From contig NZ_PNRF01000032.1 in the NCBI RefSeq assembly GCF_002879615.1, positions 1-64,000 of the forward strand: a DNA stretch of 64,000 bases. Direction: 5' to 3'. Below, in pieces: positions 27,791-37,451 of this stretch. Under the pieces are notes generated by a model. It made no database searches. It was not told where the DNA came from and saw only the letters and a list, made by a program, of their open reading frames with translations. Each line of letters starts with the position of its first letter. Position 1 is the stretch's first letter. Source of the DNA: Billgrantia endophytica. Its GTDB lineage: Bacteria; Pseudomonadota; Gammaproteobacteria; Pseudomonadales; Halomonadaceae. A program made the translations under genes and the position numbers.

Positions 27791-29290
27791 ATGGAAGTCG
27801 ATGAGTACCGGCGCTACGACGCTCTAGGGCTGGCGGAACTGATCCGTACCGGTGAGGTAAGCCGTGAGGACGTTCTGGGGGCTGCCTGCAGCGCCATCGA
27901 GGCTGACAACCCGCGGCTGGCGGCCGTGGTGCGCACCCGCTTCGAGCGGGCACGTGCCGAGGCCCTTCGGCTCGTGCCCGATTCTCCCTTCGCCGGGGTG
28001 CCGACCCTGACCAAGGACCTGCTGATGGCAATCGGCGACGAGCCCCTGGCCTTCGGCAGTGCGTCCCTGGCCAACTGGACGGCGCCGGTGGACTCGACCC
28101 TGGTGACGCGCCTGCGCGAGGCGGGATTGACGATCCTGGGCCAGACCGCCACGCCTGAGCTGGGGCTGATGGGTATCACCGAGCCGCGTGCCTTTCCTCA
28201 TCCGGTCAACCCCTGGAATCCCGTGCATTCGCCCGGTGGCTCCAGCGGTGGCGCGGCGGCCGCCGTGGCGGGAGGTCTGGTGCCGCTGGCCATGGCGGGG
28301 GATGGCGGTGGGTCGATCCGCATTCCCGCCAGCTACTGCGGGCTGTTCGGCCTCAAGCCTTCACGGGGCAGGGTGCCGCTGGGGCCGATGCATGCCGAGG
28401 TGTGGCAGGGGGCGGTGGTGGAGCATGCCGTGACCCGCAGTGTGCGCGACAGCGCGGCGCTGCTCGACGCCACCAACGGCATGGACGAAGGCAGCCCCTG
28501 GCCTCTGCTCCGCGAGCAGGGTTTCCTGGCCGCCCTGGAACGACCTCCCGAGCCGCTGCGGATAGCCGTGTCGCTGGGGGACTCGCTGGGAGCCCCACTC
28601 GGCACCCGTCTCGACCCCGACGTGCGCAAGGCCGTGGAGCAGGCCGCCAGCCAGTTGGAGTCGCTGGGTCATCAGGTCGAGTGGGCCGAGCCTCCGGTCG
28701 ATGGCGAACGCCTGGCCGACAGCTACCTCACCCTCTACCTGGGCCATCTTACCGCCGACCTCGCCTGGATCTGCCAGCAGACCGGGGTGCCGGTCTCCCG
28801 GCTCGATATCGAGCCTTCCACCCGGGCGATCGCCCGTCTCGGGAGCAGCCTGCCGGTATGCGATTACGAACTGGCCAAGCGCTACTGGAACGAGGTGGCC
28901 CGTACGATGGGTGCGTTCCATCGACGTTTCGACGTGCTGCTGATGCCAGTGGCCGCGGCTCCGGCCCCGCGCCTGGGCGAGCTTTACCCGACGCCGGTCC
29001 GCGAGCGGTTGATGTCGCTGTTGGTGCTTCCCGGGCTGCCACGGTTGGCACTGAAGGCGGGCATGCTCAAGCATCTGGCGAAAGATGCGCTGGCCCGCAC
29101 CCCCTTCACCCAACTGGCCAACCTCACCGGCCAGCCGGCCATGTCGCTGCCGCTGCATATCACTCCTGATGGTCTGCCGGTGGGTGTTCAGGTAATCGGC
29201 GCGATGGGGGATGAGCGACGGCTGCTGGCGCTGGCGGCCCAGGTGGAAGCCGACACACCCTGGGCCCAGCACCTGCCCAGGCTGGGGTAG
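27791..29290 (+). CDS. Amidase signature family enzyme
   Basis: 499 residues from the ATG at 27791 (AGGAG eight bases upstream). Amidase-signature triad: catalytic Lys in [10 protein letters not shown], cis-Ser in [16 protein letters not shown], nucleophile Ser in [20 protein letters not shown]. The C-terminal part [20 protein letters not shown] is typical. These enzymes hydrolyse carboxamides (aryl or aliphatic amides, amino acid amides). It is not GatA: no gatB or gatC is adjacent. Specific substrate unknown. Confidence 0.88.
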   Translation: MEVDEYRRYDALGLAELIRTGEVSREDVLGAACSAIEADNPRLAAVVRTRFERARAEALRLVPDSPFAGVPTLTKDLLMAIGDEPLAFGSASLANWTAPVDSTLVTRLREAGLTILGQTATPELGLMGITEPRAFPHPVNPWNPVHSPGGSSGGAAAAVAGGLVPLAMAGDGGGSIRIPASYCGLFGLKPSRGRVPLGPMHAEVWQGAVVEHAVTRSVRDSAALLDATNGMDEGSPWPLLREQGFLAALERPPEPLRIAVSLGDSLGAPLGTRLDPDVRKAVEQAASQLESLGHQVEWAEPPVDGERLADSYLTLYLGHLTADLAWICQQTGVPVSRLDIEPSTRAIARLGSSLPVCDYELAKRYWNEVARTMGAFHRRFDVLLMPVAAAPAPRLGELYPTPVRERLMSLLVLPGLPRLALKAGMLKHLAKDALARTPFTQLANLTGQPAMSLPLHITPDGLPVGVQVIGAMGDERRLLALAAQVEADTPWAQHLPRLG

Positions 29291-29386
29291 GGTGCGCGGG
29301 TCGGTCGGGTTCGGGCCCGATCATCGGCGTTTCGTGCATGACCCGGGCCGGGTAGAATGCCGTCTCACTCTGTTCCCGAGCCCCCT

Positions 29387-30181
29387 ATGCCTCTCTCCGT
29401 TTCGCCTTTCTCGCCAGCCGGCGATCGACATTTCGATGGCCTGGCCGACAAGTTCGCCGGCAGCCTCTATGGCGGTCCCCGTGGTGCGCTGCGCCTGGCG
29501 CTGCTCGATCGCCTGTTGCCGGAAATGCTCCGTCTCGAAGGCCAGCGGGTGCTGGACGTGGGTGGCGGCCTGGGTCAGTTGAGCGGCTGGTTTGCCCAGC
29601 GGGGCCATGCGGTCACCCTGGTCGAGCCTGCCCGGGACATGCTTGCCCACGCCCGGCAGGCCCTTGCCGGACAACCGGTGGCCTTCGTCGATGCCACGCT
29701 TCAGCAACTGCCGGAGCGTACGCCGGGCCCCTGGTCCTTGATCGCCTGCCATGCCGTGCTGGAATGGTTGAGCGACCCGCGCGGGGCCATGGCGATCCTG
29801 GCGGGACAGCTGGCGCCGGGTGGGCAGCTCTCGCTGATGGTGTTCAACCGCGATGCGCTGCGGATGTCCAACGTGGTGAAAGGCAACCTGGAGAAGGCGC
29901 TGGCCGATCGCCTCGAGGGGACCGGCAAGCGTCAGCGGCTGACCCCCATTTCCCCGCTGACCCACTCCCAGATCGAGGCCTGGGCCGCGGACAGTGGCCT
30001 GGTGGTACAGGAGGTGGCGGGCATTCGTGTCTTCCACGACTACCTGCGCCATCCACCGGGCACGGAGGCCGACTGGTGCCGGCTGGTGGCGCTAGAGCAG
30101 CACTACTGCCGGGCCGAGCCCCACTGGCGGCTGGGGCGCTACCTGCTCTACACCCTGGTGCGTCCCGCGACGACAACCTGA
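29387..30181 (+). CDS. cmoM: tRNA uridine 5-oxyacetic acid(34) methyltransferase CmoM
   Basis: About 264 residues; start at ATG 29387 or, ten codons earlier, 29357. SAM motif I is VLDVGGGLGQLSGWFAQRGH. The family N-terminus DRHFDGLADKFAGSLYGGPR, the HAVLEWLSDPRGAM block and GIRVFHDYLR match E. coli CmoM (SmtA), which methylates the cmo5U34 of wobble-modified tRNAs. It is followed after 15 bases by another methyltransferase gene. Confidence 0.88.
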   Translation: MPLSVSPFSPAGDRHFDGLADKFAGSLYGGPRGALRLALLDRLLPEMLRLEGQRVLDVGGGLGQLSGWFAQRGHAVTLVEPARDMLAHARQALAGQPVAFVDATLQQLPERTPGPWSLIACHAVLEWLSDPRGAMAILAGQLAPGGQLSLMVFNRDALRMSNVVKGNLEKALADRLEGTGKRQRLTPISPLTHSQIEAWAADSGLVVQEVAGIRVFHDYLRHPPGTEADWCRLVALEQHYCRAEPHWRLGRYLLYTLVRPATTT

Positions 30182-30196
30182 ACGGAGAACCCTGCG

Positions 30197-31198
30197 ATGA
30201 GTGCCGAAGCGCCGGTGTGTCAGCTGCTCGAACGGCAGGATGCCGACTATCGTGGCTGGCTATGGGTGGCGCCGCCCCGCGATGCCTGGCTGGAAGGCGG
30301 TGAAGGGAGCGTGCTCAGCGCCGATCACGCCGTTCTCGACGCCTGGCGGGAGCACGGCCGCTCGGCGATGTCTCCCTTTGAGCCGCCCTTCGCCTCCGAA
30401 CCGCCCGGGGCGGTGCTGTTCTGGCCCAAGGCCCACGCCCTGGGCGAGTGGTGGCTGCTGTGGCTATGCGCCAACTTGCCGGAAGGCACTCGGCTACAGC
30501 TGGCGGGGGAGAACCAGGGGGGCATCAAGCGCGTGCTGAAGGTGCTGGCGGCATTGGGGCTGGGCTGCCGCAAGCTTGACAGTGCCCGGCGCTGTTCGCT
30601 GTTCGAGACGCGCCTGGGCCGGGTCGACCTCGACCCCGAAGCGGCCTGGACATCGTTCGAAGCCGAAGGACTGGTCCTGGCCAGCCACCCGGGGGTGTTC
30701 GGTCACGGTAAGCTCGACGAGGGAACCCGGCTATTGCTCGGGCACCTGCCTGCCACGCTGCCGGAGGCGGGCGATGTTCTCGATATGGGCTGTGGCGACG
30801 GTATCCTGGCCGCCTGGCTGGCGCGGCGCGGTCATGAAGTCACGGCGGTGGATGTGAACGGCTTTGCGGTGGAGGCGACCCGGCGCACCCTGGCAGCCAA
30901 CGGGCTGAGAGGTGACACGCTGTCCGGCGATGTCTACTCGACCCTGGGCAAGCAGCGCTTCGCCGCCATCGTCAGCAATCCGCCGTTCCATCAGGAGCGC
31001 GCCATCGACTACGGCCCCGCGGCCCGGCTGATCGGGGAAGCGCCCGATCACCTGCTGCCGGGCGGCCAGCTCATCCTGGTGGCCAACGCCTTTCTGCCGT
31101 ATCCGGACCTGCTGGCGCGCACCTTCGGCGACTTCGAGATTCTCGCCGACGATCGCCGTTTCCGAGTCTATCGGGCCCGGGCGGCCGAATCACGATAA
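30197..31198 (+). CDS. rsmC: 16S rRNA (guanine-1207-N2)-methyltransferase RsmC
   Basis: 333 residues, with the duplicated methyltransferase layout of RsmC: an inactive N-terminal domain and a catalytic C-terminal domain. Diagnostic blocks: LASHPGVFGHGKLDEGTRLL, SAM motif VLDMGCGDGILAAWLARRGH, catalytic SNPPFHQ. CGGAGAA precedes the ATG. The 3' end overlaps convergent greB by 31 bases. Confidence 0.92.
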   Translation: MSAEAPVCQLLERQDADYRGWLWVAPPRDAWLEGGEGSVLSADHAVLDAWREHGRSAMSPFEPPFASEPPGAVLFWPKAHALGEWWLLWLCANLPEGTRLQLAGENQGGIKRVLKVLAALGLGCRKLDSARRCSLFETRLGRVDLDPEAAWTSFEAEGLVLASHPGVFGHGKLDEGTRLLLGHLPATLPEAGDVLDMGCGDGILAAWLARRGHEVTAVDVNGFAVEATRRTLAANGLRGDTLSGDVYSTLGKQRFAAIVSNPPFHQERAIDYGPAARLIGEAPDHLLPGGQLILVANAFLPYPDLLARTFGDFEILADDRRFRVYRARAAESR

Positions 31199-31701
31199 GC
31201 GATGTCGGTGATCACGTAGGTGGTCTCGCCGGCCGGGGCCGCCACCGTCGCCTCATCGTCCAATGACTTGCCCAGCAGTGCCTTGGCCAGGGGGGCATCG
31301 ATGCTGATCCAGCGCTTCGCGGTATCGGTCTCGTCGTGGCCGACGAGGCGGATACGCATCTCCTCGCCATCCTGGTCTTCCAGGGTAACGAAGGCGCCGA
31401 AGTAGACCTTGTCGGTATTCGCCGGCAACCGGTCTACCACCTGGAGTTCGTCGAGGCGCTTGGTCAGGTAGCGGATGCGGGCAATGACCCGGTTGAGCTC
31501 CTTCTTGTTGTAGGTGTAGTCGGCGTTCTCGCTGCGGTCGCCCAGCGCCGCGGCTTCACCCACCTTGGCGGAGAGTGCCGGGCGCTTGATTCGTGAGAGA
31601 TGGTCGAGGATACCGCGCAGACGTTCGGCCCCCTCGAGGGTGATCAGGTTGCTCTTGGGTTCCTGGCGCGGGTCCTTGGCCGGGTCACGCCAACGGGTCA
31701 T
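31168..31701 (-). CDS. greB: Transcription elongation factor GreB
   Basis: 177 residues from the ATG at 31701 (GAAGGG upstream). Coiled-coil N-domain with the catalytic acidic tip GDRSENADYTYNKKELN, followed by the FKBP-like C-domain (WISIDAPLAKALLGKSL, VAAPAGETTYVITDIAY). GreB rescues backtracked RNA polymerase by stimulating transcript cleavage. The N-terminus has about 18 extra residues (TRWRDPAKDPRQEPKS) compared with E. coli, as is usual in Pseudomonas and Halomonas relatives. Confidence 0.92.
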   Translation of the reverse strand: MTRWRDPAKDPRQEPKSNLITLEGAERLRGILDHLSRIKRPALSAKVGEAAALGDRSENADYTYNKKELNRVIARIRYLTKRLDELQVVDRLPANTDKVYFGAFVTLEDQDGEEMRIRLVGHDETDTAKRWISIDAPLAKALLGKSLDDEATVAAPAGETTYVITDIAYRDSAARAR

Positions 31702-31890
31702 GTTGCGGCCCTTCATGCCGATGCGCTCCTTGTTGGTCGAGAGTTCGATCGAGAGACGCAACATACGCCATTCACGCCGGCCGGGCCAATGGGCAAGAGG
31801 GCTGACGCTGGTGAATCATTCAAACGTTCGTTACATTGTTGGGGCGACGCTCCGTCGTGCGGTACAAGAATAACCTCGAGGAGACTGGAC

Positions 31891-32526
31891 ATGATTCGAC
31901 ACCGCCTACTCGCTGTTGCACTGGGCATCGGTATTTCCCTGGCCCCGCTGAGCGGCGCGGTGGCCTGGGAAGGTGACGTGGAGGTTCTCAAGCAGCGCTG
32001 GGAGCAGATCACGACACGGCAAGCCGAGGGCGAGCGCCGCCGCGCGCTGCAGTCTCTCGCCGATGAGGCCGAGTCCCTGGTCGAGGCGAACGCCGGAGAG
32101 GCTCAGCCGCTGATCTGGTATGGCATCATCGAGGCCTCCCACGCCCGCGAACGCAGTGGCCTGGGTGCCCTGGGCAGTGCGCGCAACGCCCGCGGTGCGC
32201 TGGAAAGGGCGATCGAGCTGGACCCCGAAGGCGGCAACGGTTCGGCCTATGTGACGCTGGGAGCGCTCTATGACCGCGCGCCGGGACGCCCGGTTGGTTT
32301 CGGCAACAGCGCCACCGCCGAGCAGATGTTCCAGCGTGCACTGGAGATTCGCCCGGACGGCATCGACGTCAATTTCTACTTCGCTTCCTTCCTCGAGGAT
32401 GAAGGCCGCCAGGATGAGGCCCGCGACCATGCCCGGCGTGCCGTGGACGGTACGGCTCGCCCGGACCGCGAGATCTCCGACGAGGCGCTGCGTGAAGAAG
32501 CCCGGGCCCTGTTGTCGCAGCTCTGA
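31891..32526 (+). CDS. Periplasmic TPR-repeat protein
   Basis: 211 residues with signal peptide (MIRHRLLAVALGIGISLAPL, cleavage after SGAVA). Tetratricopeptide-like helices follow: LIWYGIIEASHARERSGLGA, ARNARGALERAIELDPEGG, AEQMFQRALEIRPDGIDVNF, EGRQDEARDHARRAVDG. GAGGAG precedes the ATG. TPR proteins are scaffolds; no partner is evident from neighbours. Confidence 0.75.
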   Translation: MIRHRLLAVALGIGISLAPLSGAVAWEGDVEVLKQRWEQITTRQAEGERRRALQSLADEAESLVEANAGEAQPLIWYGIIEASHARERSGLGALGSARNARGALERAIELDPEGGNGSAYVTLGALYDRAPGRPVGFGNSATAEQMFQRALEIRPDGIDVNFYFASFLEDEGRQDEARDHARRAVDGTARPDREISDEALREEARALLSQL

Positions 32527-32643
32527 TATTGCGGTGTTGATGCCTTTCGCTCGCTGCCGTGCCGGTTACCGTGACCGCACGGCAGTTGGCATTCCGGACC
32601 CCGGTCGTGATAATGGTCGGCATTCATCGTCCGGGAGATCGAT

Positions 32644-33288
32644 ATGGCCGTTACCCGCGGACAGGGCACGGACACCACTCTTCTGCGGCCTTTTACGGTC
32701 GCCGATGTCGAGATCGTCGAGCGCCGCTGCCTGCATCAGGGCTTCTTCCGTCTGGAAGAGGTTCACCTGCGCCATCGGCTGTTCGAGGGTGGCTGGAGCG
32801 GCGAGATGGTGCGGGAGGTGCATCGGCGCCATGATGCGGTTGGCGTATTGATCTACGATGTGGAACGTGATGCCGTGGTGCTGGTGGAACAGATACGTGC
32901 CGGCGCCATGGACGACCCCGAGTCTCCCTGGAAGCTCGAGGTGGTGGCCGGCCTGGTGGAGCCTGGCGAGAGCCTTGCCGACGTGGCACGCCGGGAGGCT
33001 CGGGAAGAGGCCGGGTGCGCCGTTGGCGAACTGATCGAATTGCATACCTACTATCCCAGCCCCGGCGCCTGCGACGAGCGGGTTACCCTGTTCTGCGCCC
33101 TGGTGGATAGCGAGGGTCTGGGCGGCATACACGGCCTCGACGAAGAGCACGAGGATATTCGCGTGCACGTGTTACCGTTTAACCAGGCCTGGGAACTCCT
33201 GCGGGGCGGTAGACTCGACAATGCCATGTGTCTGATCGCCTTCTATTGGCTGGCGAGCGAGCGAGCATCTTTGAGAGCAAGGAGGTAG
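32644..33288 (+). CDS. nudF: ADP-ribose pyrophosphatase (Nudix)
   Basis: 214 residues. The Nudix box reads GLVEPGESLADVARREAREEAG, a full G-x5-E-x7-REUxEExG match (U being a hydrophobic residue, here Ala). The preceding EQIRAGAMDDPESPWKLEVV and following YYPSPGACDERVTLFCALV are characteristic of NudF, which splits ADP-ribose into AMP and ribose 5-phosphate. The order nudF - DUF1249 - cpdA is conserved in gammaproteobacteria. Confidence 0.92.
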   Translation: MAVTRGQGTDTTLLRPFTVADVEIVERRCLHQGFFRLEEVHLRHRLFEGGWSGEMVREVHRRHDAVGVLIYDVERDAVVLVEQIRAGAMDDPESPWKLEVVAGLVEPGESLADVARREAREEAGCAVGELIELHTYYPSPGACDERVTLFCALVDSEGLGGIHGLDEEHEDIRVHVLPFNQAWELLRGGRLDNAMCLIAFYWLASERASLRARR

Positions 33289-33289
33289 C

Positions 33290-33736
33290 GTGGCAAGAGC
33301 CGCCTATGTGACCGACCTGAAAGGTCTGCAGGGAGAGTGCAGCGCCAACTACCTGCGCCTGACTCGGCTGCTGGGTGATCTGGCGGCAGGCGAAACCCGT
33401 GAGCTGGACCTGACCGGCAAGCGTGGCCGTTTCGGTACCCTGTTGCTCACGGTGCTCGAGCGTGCCCCCTATACCACCATCATGCGGGTCGCCCAGAGCG
33501 GCCTCATGGACAAGCTCATCGATCCGCCACGCATGCGCGTTCATCTCTATCACGATGTCCGCATGGCCGAGGTCACCGATTTCCAGCGCGAGCGCCACTT
33601 CGACGGACGCTACCGCTATCCCAATCTGCGCATGTTCCAGCCCGACGAGAAGCTGCAGCTCAATCGCTTCCTGGGCGAGTGGTTGGCCCACGGGCTGGCT
33701 CACGGGCATTCGACCGACATGCCGGAGCTGCCTTGA
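33290..33736 (+). CDS. DUF1249 protein (YqiB type)
   Basis: 148 residues from a GTG with GGAGG upstream, one base after the nudF stop. Blocks YVTDLKGLQGECSANYLRL, MRVHLYHDVRMAEVTDFQRE and YPNLRMFQPDEKLQLNRFLG are typical. Function unknown; always between nudF and cpdA in this group. Its stop overlaps the cpdA start (TGATG). Confidence 0.85.
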   Translation: MARAAYVTDLKGLQGECSANYLRLTRLLGDLAAGETRELDLTGKRGRFGTLLLTVLERAPYTTIMRVAQSGLMDKLIDPPRMRVHLYHDVRMAEVTDFQRERHFDGRYRYPNLRMFQPDEKLQLNRFLGEWLAHGLAHGHSTDMPELP

Positions 33737-34470
33737 TGCGTCTCGTCCAGATAACGGACTGCCATCTCCATGCCGAACCCTGTGCCCGCTCACGGGCCGG
33801 CTTTCCCTTGCACCAGCTCGAGGCGGTGGTAGCGGCGGTCGTTACCGAGCGCCCCGACCTGGTCCTGGTGACCGGCGACGTCAGCCAGGACGAAACCGCG
33901 GCTTCCTATCGGCTTGCCCATCAGGCGCTGTCGCGGCTGGACTGCCCCTGGTTCTGGATGGCCGGCAATCACGACCAGCCAGGGCTGATGGAAGAGATAC
34001 GCGCCTTTCACTACGATATCGACCTGAACGGCTGGCGGCTATTGGCCGTGGATACCAGGGTCAGCGGTCAGGCTCATGGCGAGATCGGTCAGGTACGACT
34101 CGCAGGATTGGTCGAGCGGCTCGAGGAGGACGAGCGGCCCACGCTGCTGGCCATGCATCATCCACCTCTTGCGGTGGGGTCGGAGTGGCTCGATGCGATA
34201 GGCCTCAAGGATCGTGAAGCCTTCTGGCAGACGCTGGCGGCCTACCCCCAGGTCAAGGCCGTGCTGTGCGGCCATATCCATCAGGCCTTCGCCAGTCATC
34301 AGCGCCGGGTGCAGGGGGAGGTGGCGGTCTACGGCACTCCTTCCACCACCGATCAGTTCCTGCCCGGCTCGGTCGGTTTCGCCATCGATGAAGCATCGCG
34401 CCCGGGCTACCGGGTCATGGACCTGGGGGCCGATGACTGGTTGACCTGGGTGGAGCGAGTCGACCTCTGA
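33736..34470 (+). CDS. cpdA: 3',5'-cyclic-AMP phosphodiesterase CpdA
   Basis: 244 residues; calcineurin-like metallophosphatase. Metal ligands: QITDCHLHAE, TGDVSQDET, AGNHDQPG, AMHHPPLAVG, CGHIHQAF. The last block plus GTPSTTDQFLPGSVGF are CpdA marks. It degrades cAMP and so dampens CRP signalling. The start is the ATG overlapping the previous stop. Confidence 0.9.
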   Translation: MRLVQITDCHLHAEPCARSRAGFPLHQLEAVVAAVVTERPDLVLVTGDVSQDETAASYRLAHQALSRLDCPWFWMAGNHDQPGLMEEIRAFHYDIDLNGWRLLAVDTRVSGQAHGEIGQVRLAGLVERLEEDERPTLLAMHHPPLAVGSEWLDAIGLKDREAFWQTLAAYPQVKAVLCGHIHQAFASHQRRVQGEVAVYGTPSTTDQFLPGSVGFAIDEASRPGYRVMDLGADDWLTWVERVDL

Positions 34471-34594
34471 CATGCAGTGTTATTCTTATAACGACTAAAA
34501 AGATAGGTAATCATTCTTTTACGTTATTATGACCTGGCGTTACCCTGTATCGCATGATCCTTCTTGCCCATTGTCATGCGAGGTACCCGGGCCG

Positions 34595-35569
34595 ATGACC
34601 AGTTTCCCTGCACCCACGCGCGAGTCGGCCTCTCAGGTTGCCGAAACGACGCCGGCCGCTCCAACGATCCAACGGCTCACCCACCTTCAGCAACTGGAAG
34701 CCGAGTCCATCCATATCATCCGCGAAGTGGCCGCGGAATTTTCCAAACCGGTAATGCTTTACTCCATCGGCAAGGACTCCGCGGTGATGCTGCACCTGGC
34801 ACGCAAGGCCTTCTTTCCCGGGCCGCCGCCATTCCCGCTGCTGCATGTGGACACCACCTGGAAATTCCGCGAGATGATCGCCTTCCGCGACCGCATGGCG
34901 AGCGAGGCGGGCATGGAGCTGCTGGTGCATACCAACGAAGAGGGGCGTGCCGCTGGCATCAACCCCTTCGACCATGGCAGCAGCGGCTATACCGATGTGA
35001 TGAAGACGGCCGCCCTCAAGCAGGCGCTGGACAAGTATGGTTTCGATGCCGCCTTTGGCGGTGCCCGTCGTGACGAAGAAGCCAGCCGGGCCAAGGAGAG
35101 GGTATTTTCCTTCCGTGACAAGTACCACCGCTGGGACCCCAAGAACCAGCGGCCGGAACTGTGGAATCTCTATAACGCCCGTGTCCACAAGGGCGAGTCG
35201 ATTCGCGCCTTTCCACTCTCCAACTGGACCGAGCTGGATATCTGGCAATACATCCACCTCGAACAGATTCCCATCGTGCCGCTCTACTTCAGTGCGCCAC
35301 GCCCGGTGGTCGAGCGTGACGGCATGCTGGTGATGGTCGATGACGACCGCCTGCCGCTGGCCGAGGGCGAGGTGCCCGAGGAGAAGTGGGTGAGATTCCG
35401 TACCCTGGGCTGCTATCCGCTCACCGGCGCCGTGGAGTCGAAGGCCGCAACGCTGCCCGAAATCATCCAGGAGATGCTGCTGACTCGCACCAGCGAGCGC
35501 AGCGGCCGTGCCATCGACCATGATCAAGCGGGTTCGATGGAGAAGAAGAAGCGCGAAGGTTACTTTTAA
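34595..35569 (+). CDS. cysD: Sulfate adenylyltransferase small subunit
   Basis: 324 residues. PP-loop ATP pyrophosphatase with [52 protein letters not shown] and the [10 protein letters not shown]-terminus. With CysN it makes adenosine phosphosulfate from ATP and sulfate. I chose the ATG at 34595; the frame is open 22 codons further up. The 124 bases before it are AT-rich and presumably hold the CysB-controlled promoter. Confidence 0.95.
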   Translation: MTSFPAPTRESASQVAETTPAAPTIQRLTHLQQLEAESIHIIREVAAEFSKPVMLYSIGKDSAVMLHLARKAFFPGPPPFPLLHVDTTWKFREMIAFRDRMASEAGMELLVHTNEEGRAAGINPFDHGSSGYTDVMKTAALKQALDKYGFDAAFGGARRDEEASRAKERVFSFRDKYHRWDPKNQRPELWNLYNARVHKGESIRAFPLSNWTELDIWQYIHLEQIPIVPLYFSAPRPVVERDGMLVMVDDDRLPLAEGEVPEEKWVRFRTLGCYPLTGAVESKAATLPEIIQEMLLTRTSERSGRAIDHDQAGSMEKKKREGYF

Positions 35570-35581
35570 AGGGACGGGCGG

Positions 35582-37030
35582 ATGGCACACCAATCGACAC
35601 TCATTGCCGATAACATCGACCAGTATCTGCATGAGCATGAACGGAAGGACCTGCTGCGTTTCATCACCTGCGGCAGTGTGGACGATGGCAAGTCGACTCT
35701 GATCGGCCGCCTGTTGCACGATTCGAAGATGATCTTCGATGACCATCTGGCAGCGATTACCCGGGACTCGAAGAAGAGCGGAACCACCGGCGAGGCCGTG
35801 GACCTGGCGCTGCTGGTCGATGGCCTGCAGTCCGAGCGGGAGCAGGGCATCACCATCGACGTGGCCTATCGCTTCTTCTCCACCGACAAGCGCAAGTTCA
35901 TCATTGCCGATACGCCGGGGCATGAGCAGTACACCCGCAACATGGCGACCGGTGCGTCGAATGCCAGCCTGGCGATCATCCTGATCGATGCCCGCTACGG
36001 GGTACAGACCCAGACCCGCCGGCACAGCTTCATCGCCGACCTGCTGGGCATCAAGCACCTGGTGATCGCCATCAACAAGATGGACCTGGTCGGCTTCGAC
36101 GAGGCGCGCTTCAACGAGATCGTGGCCGATTATCGTCGCTTCGCCGAGCAGCTGTCGGCCAGCGATATCCACTTCGTGCCGATCTCGGCGCTGGAAGGCG
36201 ACAACGTGGTCAATCGCAGTGAGCGTTCGCCCTGGTACGTCGTCGACGGCAAACCGGGGCCGGCCCTGCTGGAGCTGTTGGAAACCGTGGAGATTGCGCG
36301 GGACCGCAACGTTGTGGATCTGCGGCTGCCGGTCCAGTACGTGAACCGCCCCAACCTCGACTTTCGCGGCTATGCCGGCACCCTGGAGGCGGGTGTGCTG
36401 CGCCCCGGCCTTCCGATCAAGGTGCTCCCTTCGGGCAAGACCAGCCGGGTCGAGCGGATCGTCACCTTCGACGGCGACCTGGAGGCGGCATGGCCGGGCC
36501 AGGCCATCACCGTGACCCTGGAGGACGAACTCGACATTTCCCGTGGCGACTGGATCGTCGCCGAGGATGCGGACGTCGCCCTGTCGAATACCTTCGATGC
36601 CGATATCGTCTGGATGCACGAACAGCCCCTGGTGCCAGGGAGACAGGTCGACATACGTCTGGCAGGGCGGGCGGTCTCCGGTCAGGTCAGCACCATTCAC
36701 CATCAGGTGGACGTCAACAGTCTCGAGCGTCACGGCGCCGATCGGCTCGAGCTCAATGCCATCGCCCGTTGCCGGGTCGAGCTGACCGCCGAGGTGCCTC
36801 TGGACCCCTATGAACAGAGCCCCGGCACGGGCAGCTTCATCGTCATCGACCGGCTGACCAACGTCACCGTGGGGGCGGGGATGATCCGTTCCATCGTGGA
36901 GGACGAGGGCGATGCGGGGTCGAGCGTCGAGGTCGACTGGGCGGCCTTCGAAGCGGATCTCAATGCGCTGGTGCGCAAGCACTTTCCCCACTGGGAAGCC
37001 AAGGATGTGCGCGAATTGCTGAAGCGTTGA
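35582..37030 (+). CDS. cysN: Sulfate adenylyltransferase large subunit (GTPase)
   Basis: 482 residues. GTPase motifs: [17 protein letters not shown] (G1), [12 protein letters not shown] (G3), INKMDLV (G4). No C-terminal APS-kinase (CysC) domain is fused, so phosphorylation of APS, if used, must come from elsewhere. It starts 12 bases after cysD and ends at the hairpin at 37,059. Confidence 0.95.
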   Translation: MAHQSTLIADNIDQYLHEHERKDLLRFITCGSVDDGKSTLIGRLLHDSKMIFDDHLAAITRDSKKSGTTGEAVDLALLVDGLQSEREQGITIDVAYRFFSTDKRKFIIADTPGHEQYTRNMATGASNASLAIILIDARYGVQTQTRRHSFIADLLGIKHLVIAINKMDLVGFDEARFNEIVADYRRFAEQLSASDIHFVPISALEGDNVVNRSERSPWYVVDGKPGPALLELLETVEIARDRNVVDLRLPVQYVNRPNLDFRGYAGTLEAGVLRPGLPIKVLPSGKTSRVERIVTFDGDLEAAWPGQAITVTLEDELDISRGDWIVAEDADVALSNTFDADIVWMHEQPLVPGRQVDIRLAGRAVSGQVSTIHHQVDVNSLERHGADRLELNAIARCRVELTAEVPLDPYEQSPGTGSFIVIDRLTNVTVGAGMIRSIVEDEGDAGSSVEVDWAAFEADLNALVRKHFPHWEAKDVRELLKR

Positions 37031-37058
37031 TGGCGAGACTGTCACATCATGATGTCAA

Positions 37059-37087
37059 CGGAGCCCTGCTACGATAGCAGGGCTCCG
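37059..37087 (+). terminator. Hairpin terminator after cysN
   Basis: A 12-bp perfect stem (CGGAGCCCTGCT / AGCAGGGCTCCG) with a 5-base loop, 29 bases after the cysN stop. No T run follows on the plus strand, so efficiency is uncertain. Confidence 0.6.
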
Positions 37088-37451
37088 TCGTATGCCGCCG
37101 TGCTGACCACCTGGGTGACCTTCGTACCCTGTTTCAGTGCGCCGGGGCGACTGGCTATCTTTTGCTTCATGCTGGGTATGACCAAGGTGCCGGGCGCCTG
37201 TGCATGTCGGGGATGCTGTTTCCCCCGGCGGGCTGTCGCTTCGGTTCCGACGGCGGTGACGCCGGAATAATGGTTTGACTTGATCTTGGGGCGTAATCCT
37301 CCACACTGGCCAGTACGCCTGCCGGTTGGGCATGGGGCAAGACAGTGGGAAACGGTTGGACGGGACAAGGTTGGACAGGGAGAGCCGCCATGCATGTCGA
37401 ACAGGACAGACCGAAACCGTGCCGCGACATCGTATCCGGGTATCCCGTCTG
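37088..37451. other. Intergenic region before the App1-type gene
   Basis: No supported gene. A 20-codon ORF at 37,390 with a GGGAG ribosome site ends three bases before the chosen start of the next gene and could be a leader, but it has no recognisable sequence. The frame of the next gene is also open from 37,326. Confidence 0.35.

Noticed and set aside
34574-37045. Open frame of 823 codons on the minus strand
   Set aside because: Exact antisense of cysD and cysN, whose proteins are unmistakable.
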